Assembly: GCA_013365365.1 (NCBI GenBank)
Contig: JABVXU010000211.1
Location: 1 to 64,000, forward strand
Reading direction: 5' to 3'
From: Cruorifilaria tuberocauda
Taxonomy: Eukaryota; Nematoda; Chromadorea; Rhabditida; Onchocercidae
Length of the DNA stretch: 64,000 nucleotides
Shown: one piece after another, positions 38,601-50,429 of the stretch
Layout: every line of letters starts with the position of its first letter
How positions within the stretch are numbered: the first letter of the stretch is position 1
The notes under the pieces: generated by a model
Database searches by the model: none
What the model was told of the DNA's origin: nothing
The model's input: only the letters and a program-made list of their open reading frames with translations
Translations under genes and position numbers: made by a program

Positions 38601-41600
38601 CATTGCCGTGACACCTACTCCACCATCTGCAATCAATGCAGCATCTTTTACAGTACCGGTAGCTCAAAACGATACGACTGGTGATATAGTACCACGACCA
38701 TCGACATCAGCTCCACCTGTATCTACTAGAATGCCACCATCTAAGGAGGTATCAATTTTCAAAAAAATGTAATGAAGATGAGTCGAAATTTACTATAATG
38801 TTTTATTTTGTTTGATGAGTTTACTTTATGTGAAGTATTTAATCAGTAAAGTTTTTTAGCAGTTTTGCATTTGCACGTTCTTTATTTAAGGTCGAGAGAA
38901 GTGCTCCGCCCGAATTGTCTATAGAAGAAACAAAAATTGTGGAAGCGTCGAAATCAATGGAAAAAAGCGATCCGATTGTATCAACTGAAACGCAAGGTAT
39001 ATTTTGGATGAGAGAAAAATACAGGGTAAAAATGCATAATATAAGTAAGCTTTTAAAAGAAATTTCGTTGAGAAGAACTAATCAACAGAAGTTTCAATTG
39101 TTTTGTAGCTTGGGAATAAGAGAATTCACTTATGTCCATATATAATTGATTTCAGTGTTAGATGAACGAATTGAGCAAGATGACAAAGAAAAAGAATCTC
39201 AGCGAAGTGCTGAAATGGTGACACCTGTTATTACAAAAGATAGTACGGAACGGGATCTCCTAATAACAGGTGAATTGACGAAACAAGATCAGTGTCTGGA
39301 AGATGAAGAAGAGGATGAAGAAGACGAAGATGAACGTCAAAAGCAACCATTGCAGCGAGTAGATACAGATGATGCCATTCCTCCACTTTCAATGCAGTAT
39401 GTCATATCCCTCTGATTTTCATTTATAGAAGTAAATAAAAACCTTTTTTTTTGTTCTTAAATTGATAATTATAGCTTGCAAGAAAAAAGATAAAATGTTT
39501 TCCTGAAACTAAAATTGTTTTACTTAAATATGCAAAATATAATATATAATATGTAAAAAAAGTCAGTCATTTAAACAGTCATATTTCTTTTTTCAGGGGT
39601 CATTCTGTTGTCGAAATAGTGCACGAAGAAGAAGCCGAAAAAGACGAGAAATTTCCTGAAGAAGAGGAAAGTCCTGAGGCAGTGCGAGCGAGAAAAAAGC
39701 AGGAATATATTGCTAAACAGAAGGAGATGTTACAGAACGAAGTTAGTTCCATTCGTGAAACAAACTTTAAATCCATATCATGTGATTATTCAAGCGGTGG
39801 AATAGGTCGGGATTTAATGAGAGTATGAATTTTCTAATGTCTATAAAATTTTCAGCATAATGTTCAATTAGATGAACGTATATATGGTCATGATTATTTA
39901 TTCTTGATACGTGATATAGTTAAAGATATCTTTCTGGAATCCGTACTGCCTGTAAAAGTATCCGAGTTGAAAGATCTTGGCATCGATATTGCTTCGGCGC
40001 CTGCCAATGGCACTATCGGTGATCGTCAGGTCAGGTTTCTTTCGTTCAGTTTATGTATACCGTTGACTATAATTTAACTAGTTGAAACACCGAGCATTTC
40101 TTCTTTCTGACAACATGATATCATCTTGGTAAACATATTGCTTGTGGAAGAGTGAATACTATATTAATTAAATCGGTATTCTACATATTAGATATTTTTA
40201 AAACAAAATTTTGTTAATAATTTCATCCAATACTTTTTAGCGTCGTTTCGATAGTGCAGCTGGTGCTGGTGCTCGATTCATACCCGGTTGGGTGGATAAA
40301 AGCCAATCAAAACCAAAAGCGGTTCATTATTTAATGATTTTTCTTATCCGACCAAATATTGTTTTAAAAGGAAAAGTTGAAGCAAAACCATATTTCTTTA
40401 CCTCTGAAAAGTTTTATACAAAGTGTTTCGTAAGTTTTATAAAGGTTGTTACAAAATATACACTATAAAAATACAAACTATAAAAATGCATAATATTCAT
40501 ATTCTAGTATCATGGAAGACTCAGTGACCGGACACATTCAAATCAGCGTGAACGCGATCGAAAAAGAGTTCGTAATTAATATATTTTTCAAGTTTGTTTC
40601 GTCACCTAATATAATTTTCATAACTTTAACTTCCATACAATTTATATTTACACTAGTTTTAGTCAACGGTAAGTCGACCATCAATTGATCGGCCCAATCG
40701 TGAACCGGTGAAGTTACATAAAGCTGAAAATGCATGGAAGCCAGAACGAAACATTGATGCTAATCAGGTAAAAATAAAAGAGATTCCCTTATTTATTTAG
40801 AAAATTGCTTGAAATTTTTCATAGCTTATGATAAATCGGTACATATAGGTTTGATCAGACAAGGTATTTCATTTGATTGCAAATTACAGAAACTGTATAA
40901 GAATGTGCGAAGTTTGTTAAATAAATTGACACCATCAACATTCGAAGAACTTTCACGGGATTTCTTGCGTTTTGAAGTATATAAGAACAAAGAACAAATG
41001 GGTGAAGTTATCAACATTATTTTCGACAAGGCTGTTGAAGAGCCTAATTTCTGTGCTCTTTATAGGTAAAAGCCATAATTTTTTATTTGAAAAATAATAC
41101 TGCTTTTCTGAAACAGTGACAAGATCAAAACTTTCTAATAATAAATCAACAACAAAGCAGAAAATGTTGGGAATATTAGCACTTTAGGTGAATATTGCAA
41201 TTGCAGTTTTATAGCTAGCCCCAATTTTTTAAAACCATATCTCTTCAACCTGTATAGAAAATATGAGCGCGAAGTTATAGGTGAGCGGGAACATGAGATG
41301 AAAAACAAATATTTATACACTTTTCATCAATGGAATTGACTATAAATAATCGAGACAAACTTTTGAAAAGTTTTTTGGAACTAAATATTAATAGAAAAAT
41401 TGGGTCTGTTTTAGTGATCTTTGCAAAATGCAAGTGGTGAAAGAATCGAAAGAATCAAAGGATAAATCAAAATTTCGAAGTGCATTATTGACTCGATGTC
41501 AGAATACTTTCGAAGAGAAGCGAATGTCTGAAATCAACAATAAAAAAACGGAAATGGAGAAAGAAACTGATGTAAGTAGCTTGCTTGTGTTTTCCTTTAA

Positions 41601-44600
41601 TTTTTGTGGATTTTGATTGGTAATAAGGGAAAGGATAGAAAGCATTAAAGAACTAGAATAATCAATAGAGGGCCGATATTGATCAAAATTTAAAACGATG
41701 ACAGTGAAATTCTTGCTATACGGTGTTTGTAATGAAATGATATTAAATTGCGTTTACAAAAATAGAACTTTTTCTTATTACTAATTTTCGTTGCTGAGAG
41801 CTTTTTGATATTTTTTCAAATTGCATTTTGCAAAGATCTTTAAAACTTATTTTGATAAAATGAATAGAGTACTGATCGCGAAAATTATGATTGGAATAGA
41901 ATGAAATTTTTATAAGTTTATGGGTTGTGTAGGTGAGAGAAATAATCTAATGTGGAATTTAATTCATTTTTTTCAGGAGAAGAAGAAACGAGAATTGAAA
42001 ATTGAATTGATGGAAATGGAAGCACGAGAACGGCGACGAATGTTAGGCAACATAGGATTCATTGGACAACTGTTTAGGCATGAATTGATAGTACCACGGA
42101 TTTTGAATTGGTGTATTGTACATTTGCTCAAAAATCACAGTGAATCACCGGTAAGTATTTGAAAACATCCAAAATTTGTTAATTTAATAAAAAAATTTAA
42201 AGCTCAATGTAAAGAAGATTGAAGTTTTTAAATAAAATGTTACGACTAGTACTTTTCTTTTGTACATGTTACTTAACTGTAGGTAAAAATATGTTTTATG
42301 CTTGGCATAAATTTTGGTTCAAATATGTTTCCAAATCACTTTGGATGGAATGGAAGAAAAACTGATCCCTTCAGGATGGTGATGAAGAAAGTATAGAATG
42401 TGCGGTCAAAATGCTTGAATCGGTAGGGAAGTTAGCTGATCGGCAGTGTCAGCAGCAGCAGCAAACAAACTATCAGCTGGGTTCACCGGATTCACATGTA
42501 CTGAGTGCACAACAAGATCATCCTCAGGAAACACAAAAACATGAAGAATTCAATACAAATCTTTATTTTGAACATCTTAAGGAAGTTTCATCAAAAGTAT
42601 CAAATCGCGTTCGATTTTTGATCCTCAATCTTATCGAATTAAGAGAAGTTCGTTTTTATGGTTTTTTTTTTCGCACAATGATAACTGTATCGTTGAAAGC
42701 TGTTTAAATCTGTTTACAACTTCTTCATTGATGCTTTATATCTTGATAATAAATTACCGGTTTTATATTTTTTCATACTTCCGAGAGAATGATATCTTTT
42801 TTGGTTTTTCTCATATATTTAATGAAGTCGTTGGTCCTTGATGGTTTTTGATATGTCCATTTAACATGGGATGAATTGATATGAACCCTTTATTGAAAAG
42901 TAATATTTTTTGTTTCTTTTTTCAGAATAAATGGGTGCCACGTACATCTGAAAGTGGACCAAAGACTCTAGAAGAAGTGCATGATGAAGCACGAAGAGAA
43001 GAAATGGTAAATAGATTACAGCGCGAGCAAGTATGTTCATTATGAAATTAGCGCCCTTAGAGAGTAGTTCATGAGCAACTATGTTCTTTTTCTACAAAAA
43101 TATTGTTTTTGTTGTGCATTGAATGCATTGAAAAGTATTTTGCAGTATGCCAATAAAAAACGATACGAAGGTCGGACCTCGTTGGATAAGCGAAGCCAAA
43201 GACCAGTATTGATTGGAAGGCAGTCGCAAGATGGTCGTCAATATGGACCGAGAGTTGGTGAGCCAAATCGCGACCAGAAAGCACGAGCTGCTGGAGCTGC
43301 TAATCTTGTTGCTAATACTGCTAGTAGAAAAAATCAAACTCTGAATAGCGTATGTTGCTAATCTGTTAATTATTTTTGGTTTTCTGAGCATTGTATCTGG
43401 AGTGGAGCTGAAATTTCATTTGCTGTTTGTCTTATTTCAGTAGTTTCAAGAAAAACTTTCAGCGAATGGTTCCATTCATATAATGAATTTCAGTGACTGA
43501 CTGAAATATCTGTAGATTCGAATTATTATATGCTAGTGAATTATGCAATTGATTGATTGGATACTATTTCTATGGGCGTGTTTGAAGCTCTCGTTTAATT
43601 ATAGCTTCCATCTTAATAATCATTATAGCGGTAACTTCTTGAATCTTTTTGATGTAAATTGCAGATAATACGTAAATATTGCAGGTTGATCAGCCTCAAT
43701 CACTTGGCGCACGCCGACCTCCATTTGCTGGTGGTGCAATTGGCGGAGGTCAGCAAATGGATAGAAATATATTATCTCGTAGTACACTTGGTCGTGGAGC
43801 AGGTCGTGGCTCGCTAGCGTCCAGAGACAACTCTCAACCGTCTAGTCGAGAACCGTCAGAATCTAGGAAATCTAGGGATGATGAACGCAATGCAGTAAGT
43901 GTATCAAATTCTCATGATCAAGAAATGAACCATTTGACTAGTGACATGATTTATTTGCTCCACTGCAAATGAAGTAATATTTAGGCCATCGCAGCAGCGA
44001 GCGCTGTAACACACAGTGCAAGCGCTAACATATTAAGGCGTGGATATGCGGGTATAACAGCTGGTGGTTCATCATCACCACCGTCAACTTTAGATGATGA
44101 AAAAAAAGATGGAAATCAAGTTAACAGAGCAAGTGATTTGAATGATAAGGAAATGTTCGGATTACTATGCCGAGAATTGCATGATTATTTTACCGATAGC
44201 ACGAATATTGAGCTGGTATATTTTGTTTTTTGCATTATATCTTTTTAATGTTAAGGACTAAAGAAGTGATCTGTAATAATATTTCTCTCTCTTACTGCAG
44301 AAAATTCAATTCTAAATTAAAACTTTTACAAAGTTTTGGTTTTGATTAAAGACTTCCGTCGAGAGTAATTAAATGTTTCTCGAATTCCCCGTACTTTCTG
44401 AGATATTTTTATTGAATGAAAAGAAAAACATTTCTTTTCTTGACATAAATGAGCATTCCTCAAGTCGTTAAATGAACATTTTTTAAGTTAATTTAATATT
44501 CGTGCGCCGAGTGTTTAATTTAACATTTAGCGTATATTGTTATCTTATGCCGTCATATTTAACTTGCAGCTATTCCAATCAATCATAGAAATAATGATCG

Positions 44601-45481
44601 ATGAGAGGACAATGACCATAGATCTCCGTCGTGTTCGACAAGCATTTCGATCGTTGATGAAGATAGGTGTTGAAAAAACTAACGGAGATATTCGAAATCC
44701 GCGGAGGCGATATGTTGGCCAAGTGATATGTAGGTGTTTGCAACGACCTGATATTAAAACGCATGCTCTTCGAGGGTTTGTTTTCCGTATTAAAATTCTA
44801 TAGTTTTATATTTCTTCTACATGTAACAATTGATAGTGAAAAAGTGATTTGGATTAAGATGGTAAATATTGCATGATCAAGGGTGTCAGAGTTTAACTGT
44901 TTTACTGGGTTTACAGTTAGCACTTTATCGAAACTTTGAATTTAATTTTATGTTTTCAGGGTTGGAGATTATTGCACACAAGTGGTGGAAATGGAACTAT
45001 GGGAAGATAACATGAGGATATGGGAATGTGTAGCAGAAGTGATAAGTTGGTCGATAATGTGTGAAGTGCAGCATTTTGAGGGTCCTCGACCATCGCTGGG
45101 GGATTTCAAGGAAGCATTTAAAAATGCTGATGCTGATTCTAGGAAGCCAAACGCCCTCCTCGTCAATGTGCTCAAACGACTTGTATGTTATGCTTCTTAT
45201 TTTGAACCAAGTGATATAATTTTTGCTGACCATTGGATCCTGATTGCAAATTTTATTTCCAAAAAAAATTGTCTTTTTATGAAATTTATTTTCTAATGAA
45301 GTCTTCAGTATTGTTTTCTTGTTTGCAGGTGGAAATAGAGCATGATCGCGATGGACAGATATCGTCAGCAGGAATGGCATTTGATGAAATCAAGGACTTA
45401 CACTCGGATTCGCTGATAGATGAGCTCAAATCATGTCAGTTTTCATTTGGCAAAAATCTCTACCAATTATTGCTCAACTAG
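32665..45481 (+). CDS. ifg-1: Eukaryotic translation initiation factor 4G (eIF4G)
   Basis: Scaffold of the cap-binding complex. Exons: 32665-32716, 33488-33695, 33969-34110, 34284-34387, 34585-34931, 38474-38748, 38891-38996, 39156-39396, 39597-39741, 39856-40029, 40241-40321, 40508-40567, 40663-40767, 40890-41065, 41415-41571, 41977-42150, 42375-42647, 42926-43030, 43146-43349, 43685-43894, 43985-44215, 44570-44775, 44960-45182, 45329-45481. They sum to 4152 nt (1383 residues), all in phase. The N-terminal third is P/Q-rich with KTKRILSIVDPTTNEV. The eIF4E-binding motif Y-x4-L-F is Y550-GHDY-L555-F556. Next come ENAWKPER and the MIF4G domain from about residue 681 (KLYKNVRSLLNKLTPSTF, FDKAVEEPNFCALYSDLCK, GNIGFIGQLFRHELI, ENKWVPR). 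An R/G/S-rich linker follows, then the MA3 domain from about 1155. The ATG follows a TTTCAG acceptor (32646-32648). The 3' end and exon 11 boundary are less certain. Confidence 0.9.
34932..38473 (+). other. Long eIF4G intron 5 (3.5 kb), GC-AG candidate
   Basis: The longest intron of the gene separates the N-terminal P/Q-rich exons from the rest. It most likely starts with GCAAGT (34932-34937) and ends with TTACAG. No exon, RNA gene or repeat was recognised in it. Scattered short open frames such as 35362-35631 and 37224-37424 have no support. Its size and position would suit an internal promoter for a shorter isoform, but no such element is identifiable by eye. Confidence 0.5.
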
Positions 45482-45555
45482 TTGTCGTTATTTCTTTGCA
45501 CAAGGCAGTCTTTTCTTCTTCCACTTAGTTTTTTTTGGAATTCACTCTCTCTTAG

Positions 45556-46815
45556 TTAAAGCCTTAGTTTTATGTCTGAGGGAAATTTTCGACGGGCTTT
45601 TTGGGGAGGATTTAGATAATCTTCTTTTACTCAACCAAAAATTTACAACGGCCTATGTATCACGGTCTATGAAAGAATCAGGACATAATTTATTATATTA
45701 CTCAACTTTCATATCTGCTTGGTTCCATTTCATATTAAATTTAATGACTCTAAATTAAAAATTTCGAATATGGTGTACCAACAAGTGCTTCTTTCCTTCA
45801 TGTTTGCGCAACAATGAATTTATGTCTTTGTGTTCCTGTATTTTACGTCATTCTTCAATATTTTGCTCCTTTCTTTGTCATATTTATTATTGCTCGGTTC
45901 ATGCTGGTGCGATATGTGATCTTCCGCCAATAGAGCTTACTCAATTTATTGAAAAAATTTCACTATTTGAGTTTTCGTCTAAGTCTGTTTGTTGTTCTGA
46001 CCCTCGAAAAATTGGAAAAGGACATGTCGCACTTTAGCGTTTGCTGCTTTCAAGATTCTTGTTTCTATTATATGCTGCTCTAATAGTACTAGTTAGTTCG
46101 TCGTTCTGGCAATGGGTGTAAATTCGGCAGCAATTCATTTTAAATAATCTTAAACTGAAGGATTCGACTGAAACGTGATAAACACGAAAGTCGAACTCAC
46201 TGAAGTTTAGTGATTATCAAGTATTCCGTATGATCTAAAATCTTTTAAGAAGAAAAAAACTTTTCTTTCCTCGGGAACTGCTTTGCAAATACGATATTAC
46301 ATGAAACTGGTGTTTATTTTTATGTGATATAAGACGGTATAGATTGTTTTTTTTGCTTCCTTCACTTTTTATACCATGTCGACGAGTTCCTCAATCGATG
46401 AAAGTGTTTCCTCAGTATACCGATGAAAATTTTTTAAACCAGAATCTTTCTTTGAAATCTTTAGAAAATTTATCCAATTGCATCCAACGTTTACTTTTTA
46501 CTTTCTATTCTTCCTTTTTACTTTGTTTTTGCCAATATATGACTGAATGACATGACTAATGGATATGCTACAAACTCGCAAGCCTAAAATGTTTATGGTT
46601 CTAAGAAGGAAAAATCACGATAAAGTTATGGTGATTCTCTATTGCATAACAAAGTAATTATAAATTCTTTACTAAATGACAATGATTTTTTTCAATTGCT
46701 GTTATCTATTATTCGATCAACATTTGATGAAAGAATTCCTTCATATAAGGGATCTCTTGCTATGCTATCCATCGCTGCTCATAGATGTAAAGAGCTTATG
46801 CCATTACCAGAATGA
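45556..46815 (+). CDS. Possible further 3' exons of eIF4G or a remnant gene
   Basis: An alternative end for eIF4G can be drawn: donor GTCAGT after 45434, then exons 45556-45656, 46416-46488 and 46655-46815, ending at TGA 46813-46815. All joins keep phase and the first acceptor (CTCTCTCTTAG) is good. Peptides read FKALVLCLREIFDGLFGEDL, YTDENFLNQNLSLKSLENL and NSLLNDNDFFQLLLSIIRST, with a leucine-rich helical look. Two AATAAA signals follow directly (46838-46843 and 46846-46851), showing that a plus-strand transcript ends here. The later donors are weak, and no homology was recognised, so this may instead be a long 3' untranslated region. The simpler stop at 45479-45481 was kept in the main model. 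Confidence 0.35.
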
Positions 46816-46920
46816 TTGCTCTTAACTGTCCCTTTTAAATAAATTAATAAAATTGGGTAATTCATGGATAACTTTTTGTTTTTTCCTCATTTATGCTTTC
46901 TCTAATAGACATGTTTTATA

Positions 46921-47334
46921 TCAAATATGCAAATCATAATAGTAAGATATATCCATATCATAAAGTACAGAACGTATTCTATATTTGCGCAGTAACTGAC
47001 AGTACTTTAGCATAGAATTATAACATAAACTTTTGCATAGCACAATTCCTGGAGAATTAAAATGTGCATCTGGTGATAATACAGTATCTATCTGATAGTC
47101 AATAAACATTCGTTTGAAATAGGACATTTTTTCGATTAATGGTTTGAAATTTCATTTAAATCTTTTGGGAAAAAAATATTCGAAATCCTTTCATATTTAT
47201 TGCAAGATAATGTCTCACCCTCGAATAGCGTGATAATAACGGATTGATATTTTTGTTGTATTCAATCAATGGTCTGAAAACTTTTCGCAAAAATGTTGAT
47301 TGTATTCGGTACTATCCGATCATAATCCGGATTT
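46921..47334 (-). pseudogene. Possible decayed coding sequence, unidentified
   Basis: On the minus strand, after a CACAG acceptor at 47335-47337, a frame reads NPDYDRIVPNTINIFAKSF and then FQTID. A TGA (47262-47264) interrupts it, and it continues IQQKYQSVIITLFEGETL to a stop at 47136-47138. The next open piece, 47127-46921, is in another frame and begins MSYFKRMFIDYQIDTVLSPD. Codon composition looks protein-coding on both sides of the breaks, which suggests a gene remnant with a stop and a frameshift, or a spliced gene whose introns I could not resolve. No family was recognised. Weaker coding-like pieces lie just upstream (up to about 47490). Confidence 0.35.
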
Positions 47335-47499
47335 CTGTGATATTTGTGATAATGTATGCACATTTTTCAAATAATGAATCGTTTGCATACGGAGCATCTC
47401 ACATTGAATGCCGATGCCCAGTAACTCTACATGATATTATTTCAAAACGATTTGCATGATCGCTTCAGAGCGATTCAGATCGGATTTCTAAAAATAAAA

Positions 47500-48340
47500 A
47501 CTGTTATAAATTGCTCCTGAACTATTATGGCATCTAATAAAAGCATCTGACTTACGTGAATTCTTATTGCTATAGAAGTAAAGATCGGATGTGATCATAG
47601 ATAAGGCATCTGATAAATACTAGGATCATCAAATATCAAACTCAACTATAAATCCGATTGTTACTTTTAAACTTTAAATTGTAGATATTTCAAATATTAT
47701 AGCTTTACCTGGTAATAAATAATACAGTAGTGCGTAGTATTCTCTCTGGATATAGTTAAAGCTTCCAGTGATTTGTTATGCTGAACATTACAGATTCATT
47801 CATAATTATTTCGAGAATTCGATACATTATTAAGATTTATCATATTTTACATCAAACCAAAGAGAAATGATAATTTTGTTCTTTATTAATTATCAGCAAA
47901 CTTCCATATCAATAATGTTTAACATTATACAATATGACAAAAAGATGGAAGTAATCTTTTGACAGTTATCATGATTGGCATAAGTTATTTGATGATAATG
48001 CAATAACTATTATTGCAAATATGTGTACTCATTAATTTCTTTCGCTATCATCATATTTCAATCAATCGGAATTTAAAGAATTACTTTTTACTCAGTTAAA
48101 ATCAGGGAGTTTACTTTTAGACAGTTAAGAAGCGAACGACAAACTCTTCCAGTTAATCAAGAATCGATGAATTTTTCTAACAAATACAATTGAATGACAA
48201 AGTTATGATGATACTTTCCAATTGGCCATGTGAAATCTAAGAGTTCCCTCCTGCTTTCTTCTAATTAGCACTTTTTTTCAACTGCATAATAATCTTAAAT
48301 TTATAAATTGAAGTGATTAAGGAGAAGATTGAAGTGATGA
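47500..48340. other. Intergenic, no clear feature
   Basis: AT-rich spacer downstream (on the minus strand) of the lipase-like gene; presumably its 3' flank. No exon or RNA gene recognised. Confidence 0.5.
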
Positions 48341-48353
48341 GTAATGTTATTGT

Positions 48354-50421
48354 TTAGAATGGCCGTTGCTTTTGAATGAAATTCCGCTGCATCTCATAAG
48401 TCTTATCAATAGTAAAATCATGGCTTAAAAATTCCTTTTTTACGAATCCCGTTTCACCTCTGATCGGACTCAGTAGCGTGCCGCAACCACGATAACCAAT
48501 CTATAATTCTAGTTTTAGATAAGATAAAGATGTTTTGTGAAGGACAACAATTGGATAAGTTTACCTTTTCCAATCACCTTCAATCTGCTTATTAAGAAAG
48601 GGAAAATAACGATATCCGAGTTAAAGAACTAAAATGCTCAATGCTAAGAATTAAATTGTTTGCAGAATTATTATGCAAACCGGAAAAGCAAGCTGATAGC
48701 AGTAGTATCACGATTATTTTTCAACAGAAATAATACGATAAAACTTTCTGATCCAAATATTATTTCAGCTCAATCATTTTACTATCACAGAATGTTTTAC
48801 CTTTTCATCGGAATCCGAGAAAATACTGAAGACAAAAGTGCCTTCATATCGTGTTTGTCCATTAATATCTTGTAAAAATGTTGATCGGCAATGCAAACCA
48901 GTTCTACGATTGCATGCACCTACAGGTATCGGTATGAAGCATGATATCATACCATAATTTGCACCAGCAACACTCAAATATGTGTCGATTAATTCGGTAA
49001 GTGGTGGACCTGTAATAGTGATACCACGCAAAATTATTGCTTCCTCAATGCTTAAAATTAATCTAAAATTAAAATAATATTATGTTAAATGCAAATTCCT
49101 GATATTACAACCAGAAAAAGAAAGGTAAAAAAAAATGGCAAAGTTCATTTTTTTTTGCAATATATAGAAAAGTAATACTTTTTTGATTATTATCTTACTA
49201 ATTTTATCTTACCATCTTACTACTTATTATTACTTACTACTGTTCTTATCCCTGATACCAGGTAAAAATTTACAAACTCTTAATTATCAACTTATGATGC
49301 CATCTATGAAAGAATCATTTCAAAGAGTGAACCAAGAATTTCACGAGTATCAACACAATCACCGCCAAGGATTGCTTTACGCGCTAATGGTGAACCCAAT
49401 CCATACGCAATCACATCAACTCGTGTACCGGTATATTGACGAACAGCGATTATCATGCTCCTCGAATGCAATTTAAATAATGATGATAAAAATTGATTAG
49501 TTACTATTTAGATAATGGTACCAATGGAATTCAATAATAAGTATACTTTTCCTTCTTCTTAATTAATATTACAGAAAGTTCAATAATTTATGATTCTATG
49601 ATAATGATTACTTAGCATAACATGAAATACAGTACAAAAAATATCCTATACCTGATTTGTTTAACATAAGAACATTTTAAATCAATTAGTGCATTTGCTG
49701 TTAATCCACCATCACCCCATGTTGTACCATAAATCTCCGATCGTTTATAACCTTTCATAAGTAAATGATTGACCATTCTCTGCAGATTATCCTCTCTTCT
49801 CCTTTCAATTTTTGTAATTTTTTTAAAATCAAATTTCTAAATTAATTATTAATCACTAAAATAAACAATTTCATTATTTAAATAAATTCTGAATTTATCA
49901 GCCAATTTTGAATTAAATCTTTTTTTCTGATATAATCAATAAAAATTAAATTTTTAATTAATAAAAATTTTTTTTGTCCTATCAATCGGTGATATTCAAT
50001 ATTCCATCTTTTTATATAATTCCTCTTATATAAATCATCTATTACTCTCTGTATAATTCTTCTGTATGAAGTAAGAAGAGAAAAATTCTGCTATGTGAAA
50101 TTTTACCATGTGAAATATGTACGGTTTAAGAAAGAGAGAGAGAGAGAGAGAAGAGAAGAGAAGAAAGAAGAGAGATAAACTTTTTAATACCTGAAATCGT
50201 GAAATTTTATCACCGCTATCATGAATTAATATAACAGCTTGATTATTTAACTCCTCTTCAGCACTTTCTTTACCACCAAAACTTGATTCATTTCCCAAAT
50301 CAGTACGTTCAAGTGCTTGAGTAATAGCAATACCATAATTATTATGAATAAATGAGCGAAAATTTGTTGTAAATTCAGCATTTACGCATTGGAATATCAG
50401 TAAGAATAACAGTGTTAACAT
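48354..50421 (-). CDS. Secreted class 2 lipase-like protein with nucleophile Ser replaced by Gly
   Basis: Five exons, 50191-50421, 49652-49779, 49333-49460, 48801-49009 and 48354-48500, join in phase to 280 residues. Residues 1-15 (MLTLLFLLIFQCVNA) are a signal peptide. The sequence follows the nematode class 2 lipase (Lipase_2, alpha/beta hydrolase) family: ILIHDSGDKISRF, YGTTWGDGG, VRQYTGTRVDVIAYG, ARKAILGGDCVDT, LTELIDTYLSVAGANYG, FLQDINGQTRYEG, FSIFSDSDEK-IGYRGCG. The nucleophile elbow, A-Y-S-x-G in relatives, reads A138-Y-G140-L-G142, so the catalytic Ser is Gly. The acid (D228/D230 region) and His259 (LSHDFTIDKT) remain. The frame is intact, so it is probably expressed but inactive as a lipase; any binding role is inference. 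The exon 3 acceptor (TTCGAG) and donor (GTTCAC) are unusual but give perfect phase and alignment. Confidence 0.85.
50105..50175. repeat. (GA)n-rich tract in lipase-like gene intron 1
   Basis: Purine tract of GAGAGA and GAAGAGA repeats starting near 50133 within the first intron. Simple repeat. Confidence 0.8.
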
Positions 50422-50429
50422 TATTCTCT

